33,645 bases of DNA from Nitrospinota bacterium (lineage in GTDB: Bacteria > Nitrospinota > Nitrospinia > Nitrospinales > VA-1), in NCBI GenBank assembly GCA_009873635.1, contig WAHY01000011.1, positions 25,391 through 59,035 of the forward strand, written 5' to 3'. The position numbers and the translations under genes are program-made. The notes beneath the pieces were generated by a model. It saw only the letters and a list, made by a program, of their open reading frames with translations, had not been told where the DNA came from and did no database searches. Shown here in pieces: positions 30,145 through 33,645 of the stretch; the stretch's first letter is position 1; each line of letters starts with the position of its first letter.

Positions 30145-31308
30145 ATGAATGTATTATTTAAACACCTCAATCCAGATAAGAAAAAACCTAAATATTTGAC
30201 CAAGCTGGACCAGATTCCCCAATTGTCTGAATCTGAAAAGAGGGAACTGCAAAAAGTAAATGATAAGTTTGTATTTCGGACCAATGATTATTATCAATCC
30301 CTGATCAACTGGGATGACCCTGATGATCCTATCAAACGGATCATTATGCCGGATATCCAGGAACTTAATGAGTGGGGTGAGCTTGATGCCTCGAACGAGG
30401 AAAAGTACACCAAAGTTCGTGGTCTGGAACACAAGTACACTTCTACAGCTCTTCTTTTGGTCAATGAAGTATGTGCCGCCTATTGCCGTTTTTGTTTTCG
30501 TAAACGTTTGTTTATGAATGAAAATGATGAGGTGACCAAAGATATTTCCGAAGGGTTGGAATACATCAAAAACAACAAGGAAATCAACAATGTACTTTTA
30601 ACGGGTGGCGATCCCCTGATCTTGTCTACCAGCAAACTGGAACCCATCATCAAGCAACTTCGCGAAATTGACCACGTCAAGATCATCCGCATTGGCACCA
30701 AGGTTCCGGCATTCAACCCTTTCAGGATATTGAACGACCCCTCTTTGCTGGAAATGTTCAGAACCTATAGCACCAATGACAAAAAAATCTATGTGATGGC
30801 CCATTTCAACCACCCCAGGGAACTAACACCCGAAGCCATTGAAGGGTTGAACCTGTTAATGAAGTCAGGAGTTTCTCTGGTGAACCAGACTCCCCTGGTA
30901 AAGGGAGTCAACGATGATTCTGAAGTGCTTGCGGACCTGTTTTCCAAACTTTCTTTTATTGGTGTTCCGCCCTATTATGTCTTTTTATGTCGCCCTACAC
31001 TTGGCAACGAAACCTATTCGGTGCCCGTTGAACGTGGCTATGAAATATTTGAAAAATCTCGTACCTTATGTTCTGGTCTGGCTAAACGTGCCCGCCTGGT
31101 CATGTCACATGAATCAGGAAAAATTGAAGTGGTTGGAATGACAGAAGAGCAGATTTTCTTCAAATATGCACGGTCGGCAGATAAGGATAACAATGCCCGC
31201 TTCATGGCTTTTTACAGAAACCCCAAAGCCTGCTGGTTTGATGATTATCAGGAAGCACTGGATGAATTTTCATTGTTTTCTGAGACAACAAAAGCTGGTT
31301 GCTGCTAA
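30145..31308 (+). CDS. Lysine 2,3-aminomutase family radical SAM protein (KamA-like)
   Basis: A 387-residue radical SAM enzyme with C110AAYC114RFC117FRKR, NVLLTGGDPLIL, TKVPAFNPFRI and NQTPLVKGVND, all hallmarks of the KamA/AblA/EpmB family. The pyridoxal-phosphate lysine is probably K326 in HESGKIEVVG. Family members turn lysine into beta-lysine, used as an osmolyte precursor, or to decorate elongation factor P. It differs from typical AblA at the C-terminus, which ends in GCC. Neither the acetyltransferase AblB nor EpmA is adjacent. GGAGGTGA precedes the ATG closely, so translation should be strong. Confidence 0.88.
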   Translation: MNVLFKHLNPDKKKPKYLTKLDQIPQLSESEKRELQKVNDKFVFRTNDYYQSLINWDDPDDPIKRIIMPDIQELNEWGELDASNEEKYTKVRGLEHKYTSTALLLVNEVCAAYCRFCFRKRLFMNENDEVTKDISEGLEYIKNNKEINNVLLTGGDPLILSTSKLEPIIKQLREIDHVKIIRIGTKVPAFNPFRILNDPSLLEMFRTYSTNDKKIYVMAHFNHPRELTPEAIEGLNLLMKSGVSLVNQTPLVKGVNDDSEVLADLFSKLSFIGVPPYYVFLCRPTLGNETYSVPVERGYEIFEKSRTLCSGLAKRARLVMSHESGKIEVVGMTEEQIFFKYARSADKDNNARFMAFYRNPKACWFDDYQEALDEFSLFSETTKAGCC

Positions 31309-31396
31309 ATCGCCAGAGTCCTGGAGGTTCACACCTGAAACAAATCATACCGTCCTCCCCCCCTTAAAAACTTAACTCTGAATTCATTTATTAATA

Positions 31397-33325
31397 ATGG
31401 ATCTCTTTCTTTTCCTTTTAGTCATGCTGGCTTTTCTAAGCGCCGGGAGAGTCGTCACCAGAAAAATATGGCACCTGAATTTTGCCAGCTCGGCCGAGGG
31501 ATTTGTATTTTCTTCTGCTTTGGGCTCAGTCCTTGTTTCGCTGATGGTGACAGGATTGACATTCATCGGACAAATTTCATCGACAACATGCTGGGTCTTG
31601 CTGGCCGCCCTTCTCTCATCAGGAGCAAGCTCCCTGAACAACCCCCGCCAATGGATTGGAGGCACCAGGGAAAAGTTAGCAATAATTTTTTCTTTGTCCC
31701 CGTTAAAAACTTTTATCCAGATTATTTTAGGAATTATCATTTTCTTTTTATTGAGCCTGGCAATGGCTCCGGCATTTTCTACAGATGCCCTGGTTTATCA
31801 TCTTGCAGTTCCCAAGGCATATCTTGAAGCAGGTGGGGTCACAAACCTTCCCAATAACATTTACTCTTTCTTCCCACAGCAAATGGAAATGCTATATCTT
31901 TTTGCCTTAGCTTTGGGAACAGAGCAATTAGCCCAACTAACTGGGCTGGGTATTGCTCTCCTGCTTTTAATCGCTTTGCACCAGTACTACAGGCAAACAG
32001 GATCGGCAAACTATGCGTTGCTGGCCCCACTGTTATATATTTCGACTCCAACTTTTTTCAATATAGCTTCGGCTGCGTATGTTGATTTGCAGGCAGCCAC
32101 CTACGTTTTCCTGGCTTTCTATGCCTGGGAAAATGGGTGTTCCCGAAAACAAAGCAACTGGTTTTTATTAATGTGCCTGTTTGCCGGTGCAGCTGTAGCA
32201 ACAAAACTGACAACGGTCATCATTTTACCCCTGGCGTTTCTTGGGATAGCCACTCTTGGTCGGCGAAGTAATAATACAGGGAAAGTTGTGAGCCAATGCC
32301 TGACTCTGGTGATTGTTTCCTTGATACTGCTTTTGCCCTGGCTGGCAAGAAACTATTATTTTACAGGTAATCCATTAGCCCCCTACTTCATGACATTTTT
32401 AGGCGGGGAAAATGGAATGAATTGGGATATAACTCGCTCTCAGCAACAGTTTCAATATTATTCTTCATTTGGAATGGGACACAGCATTCTTGATTTTCTA
32501 CTTCTACCTATCAATCTTACCTTTTTCAGCGAGCCCCATTCTCTCAAATTCGATGGGCAAATAGGAGTTCTCTATTTATTACTGCTTCCAACCCTGCTTT
32601 GTTTACGCCGCCAGTCTTTGCCAATGCTTTCTTTTTTTCTGGTTCTAATGGTTTTCTGGTTCATCCAGACACAATACATCCGTTTACTTGCCCCGGCATT
32701 TGCTTTCCTATCAGTCCTGTTGGTCACCGGCCTGGAGAAAGGATTTAAAAATTATGGCGACTCAGTTGGAAAAAAAGAAACTGTTTTCTTATCTTTAATC
32801 CTGACTTTTGGCCTGTTGTTCAACACTTCAACAATTTTGAAAGAATGGGTACGTATCAAACCGCTTTCATATTTGTTCAACAAGGAAAACCGGGACCAGT
32901 TTTTGATAAGACAAATCAATGCTTATCCTGCGTACTCTGTCGCAAATCATTTGATAGGAGAAAAAGGCAAGGTATTGCTGGTTTATATGAGGAATCTGGG
33001 TTATCTGATGGATCGGCCATTTTTCAGCGATACTTTTTTTGAAGCCCATACATTAAGAAAAATCATTGACGAAGAGGTCTATGCAGAGAATATTATCATC
33101 CGTTTGAAGTCGATGGGAATCACCCATATTCTGTTTAATCATAATTTTGTTTTCGGCAAAAACTCAGCGTTTTCAACAGGAGAGAAAGGCATTTTAAAAA
33201 ACTTTCTGGCCAAGCATGCGCAACGCATACTGGTAAAAAACGAGTTTTTCCTGTATCGCTTTATGCTAGACTTGGAGTCTCAAGATTCAAAAAACGGCCT
33301 AATATCCATTCCTTTGAATCATTAA
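31397..33325 (+). CDS. Polytopic membrane glycosyltransferase-like protein (GT-C type)
   Basis: A 642-residue membrane protein with about ten or more hydrophobic spans. The first large loop after the early spans contains FSTDALVYHLAVPKAYLEAG, which fits the acidic-residue loop of GT-C lipid-linked sugar transferases (ArnT/PMT-like or RgtA-D-like). Further landmarks are LPNNIYSFFPQQMEMLY and LPWLARNYYFTGNPLAP. The last 150 residues are soluble and end in HILFNHNFVF and a charged tail. It may transfer sugars to lipids or proteins in the inner membrane. It lies 88 bases after the KamA-like gene. Confidence 0.75.
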   Translation: MDLFLFLLVMLAFLSAGRVVTRKIWHLNFASSAEGFVFSSALGSVLVSLMVTGLTFIGQISSTTCWVLLAALLSSGASSLNNPRQWIGGTREKLAIIFSLSPLKTFIQIILGIIIFFLLSLAMAPAFSTDALVYHLAVPKAYLEAGGVTNLPNNIYSFFPQQMEMLYLFALALGTEQLAQLTGLGIALLLLIALHQYYRQTGSANYALLAPLLYISTPTFFNIASAAYVDLQAATYVFLAFYAWENGCSRKQSNWFLLMCLFAGAAVATKLTTVIILPLAFLGIATLGRRSNNTGKVVSQCLTLVIVSLILLLPWLARNYYFTGNPLAPYFMTFLGGENGMNWDITRSQQQFQYYSSFGMGHSILDFLLLPINLTFFSEPHSLKFDGQIGVLYLLLLPTLLCLRRQSLPMLSFFLVLMVFWFIQTQYIRLLAPAFAFLSVLLVTGLEKGFKNYGDSVGKKETVFLSLILTFGLLFNTSTILKEWVRIKPLSYLFNKENRDQFLIRQINAYPAYSVANHLIGEKGKVLLVYMRNLGYLMDRPFFSDTFFEAHTLRKIIDEEVYAENIIIRLKSMGITHILFNHNFVFGKNSAFSTGEKGILKNFLAKHAQRILVKNEFFLYRFMLDLESQDSKNGLISIPLNH

Positions 33326-33362
33326 TGGGTATCGGGCTTTTATATTTTAAGGAATACAGTTT

Positions 33363-33645
33363 ATGAAAAGGCTTGATGGCAAAAATATATTGATCGTAAT
33401 TCCCAAAGACTACTATATGGAGAGCGAACTCGAACCTGTTCTCGCATCCATGAATGAGGAGGGAGCCAATGTTTTAATAGCTTCCAATAAACTGAAGGAC
33501 GCCGTAGGAATGAAAGGTGGCAGAGTCACCCCAAATGTCCTGATTGTTGATGCTATAGAAGGTATAACCGGTGACAGTTATGTTTCAGCGGGAAAAGGTG
33601 TACGCCAGATCAAAGGGGTTTTTCATGGGGTTATTATCATAGGGG
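33363..33645 (+). CDS. DJ-1/PfpI family protein, partial (N-terminus)
   Basis: 94 codons run off the right edge. The protein starts MKRLDGKNILIVIPKDYYMESELEPVLASM, then ANVLIASNKLK and GRVTPNVLIVDAIEG, ending in GVRQIKGVFHGVIIIG. This is the N-terminal half of the DJ-1/PfpI class I amidotransferase-like fold (proteases, chaperones, glyoxalases). The catalytic Cys region lies beyond the window. AAGGAA precedes the ATG by eight bases, 37 bases after the membrane protein gene. Confidence 0.8.
   Translation, partial: MKRLDGKNILIVIPKDYYMESELEPVLASMNEEGANVLIASNKLKDAVGMKGGRVTPNVLIVDAIEGITGDSYVSAGKGVRQIKGVFHGVIIIG

Overview
The window looks like a chromosomal stretch from a Gram-negative-type, probably marine bacterium. 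The best guess is a Nitrospinota/Nitrospina-like nitrite oxidiser. This is an inference: the main clue is a secreted protein with two CxxCH haem sites followed by an ethylbenzene-dehydrogenase-type haem-b domain (24491-26089), the layout of candidate NxrC subunits. Many NHL and TPR proteins and acidic low-complexity tails also fit. No rRNA or tRNA is visible to confirm it.

Layout. 1-6135 is housekeeping: a partial unknown gene, an acidic zinc-ribbon protein, the serine pathway genes serC and serA, a parvulin-type prolyl isomerase and a SEC-C protein; serA and the isomerase share a bidirectional terminator. 6282-16557 is a long minus-strand accessory region: a tight seven-gene operon made of six DUF1566/Lcl_C genes and one glutaredoxin-like gene, then a separate DUF1566 gene, a small secreted protein, a leucine-rich-repeat protein, a TPR protein, an unusual radical SAM enzyme, a secreted DUF1566 protein, an NHL-repeat protein and a helical unknown. 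16871-22600 is a divergent plus-strand block: a B12-type radical SAM enzyme, a TPR protein, a MidA-like methyltransferase and a second copy of the unusual radical SAM enzyme. A second NHL protein converges on it (22710-24311).

24491-29404 (minus) holds the NxrC-like cytochrome with a small secreted partner, a STAS / ABC ATPase / PhnD-like binding protein set without a permease, and a monohaem cytochrome c. 30145-33645 (plus) holds a lysine 2,3-aminomutase-family radical SAM enzyme, a multi-membrane-span glycosyltransferase-like protein and a partial DJ-1/PfpI gene.

The main candidate for an undescribed system is 6282-24311. Two gap-free radical SAM paralogs share nine cysteines, including a Cx7CxxC cluster motif. 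Each lies near a TPR protein and an NHL protein, between nine DUF1566 domains on one side and a B12 radical SAM enzyme and methyltransferase on the other. A protein or peptide modification system is a reasonable hypothesis, but neither substrate nor product can be read from the sequence. Several genes appear to start at TTG or GTG behind good ribosome binding sites, and some starts were chosen on that basis.
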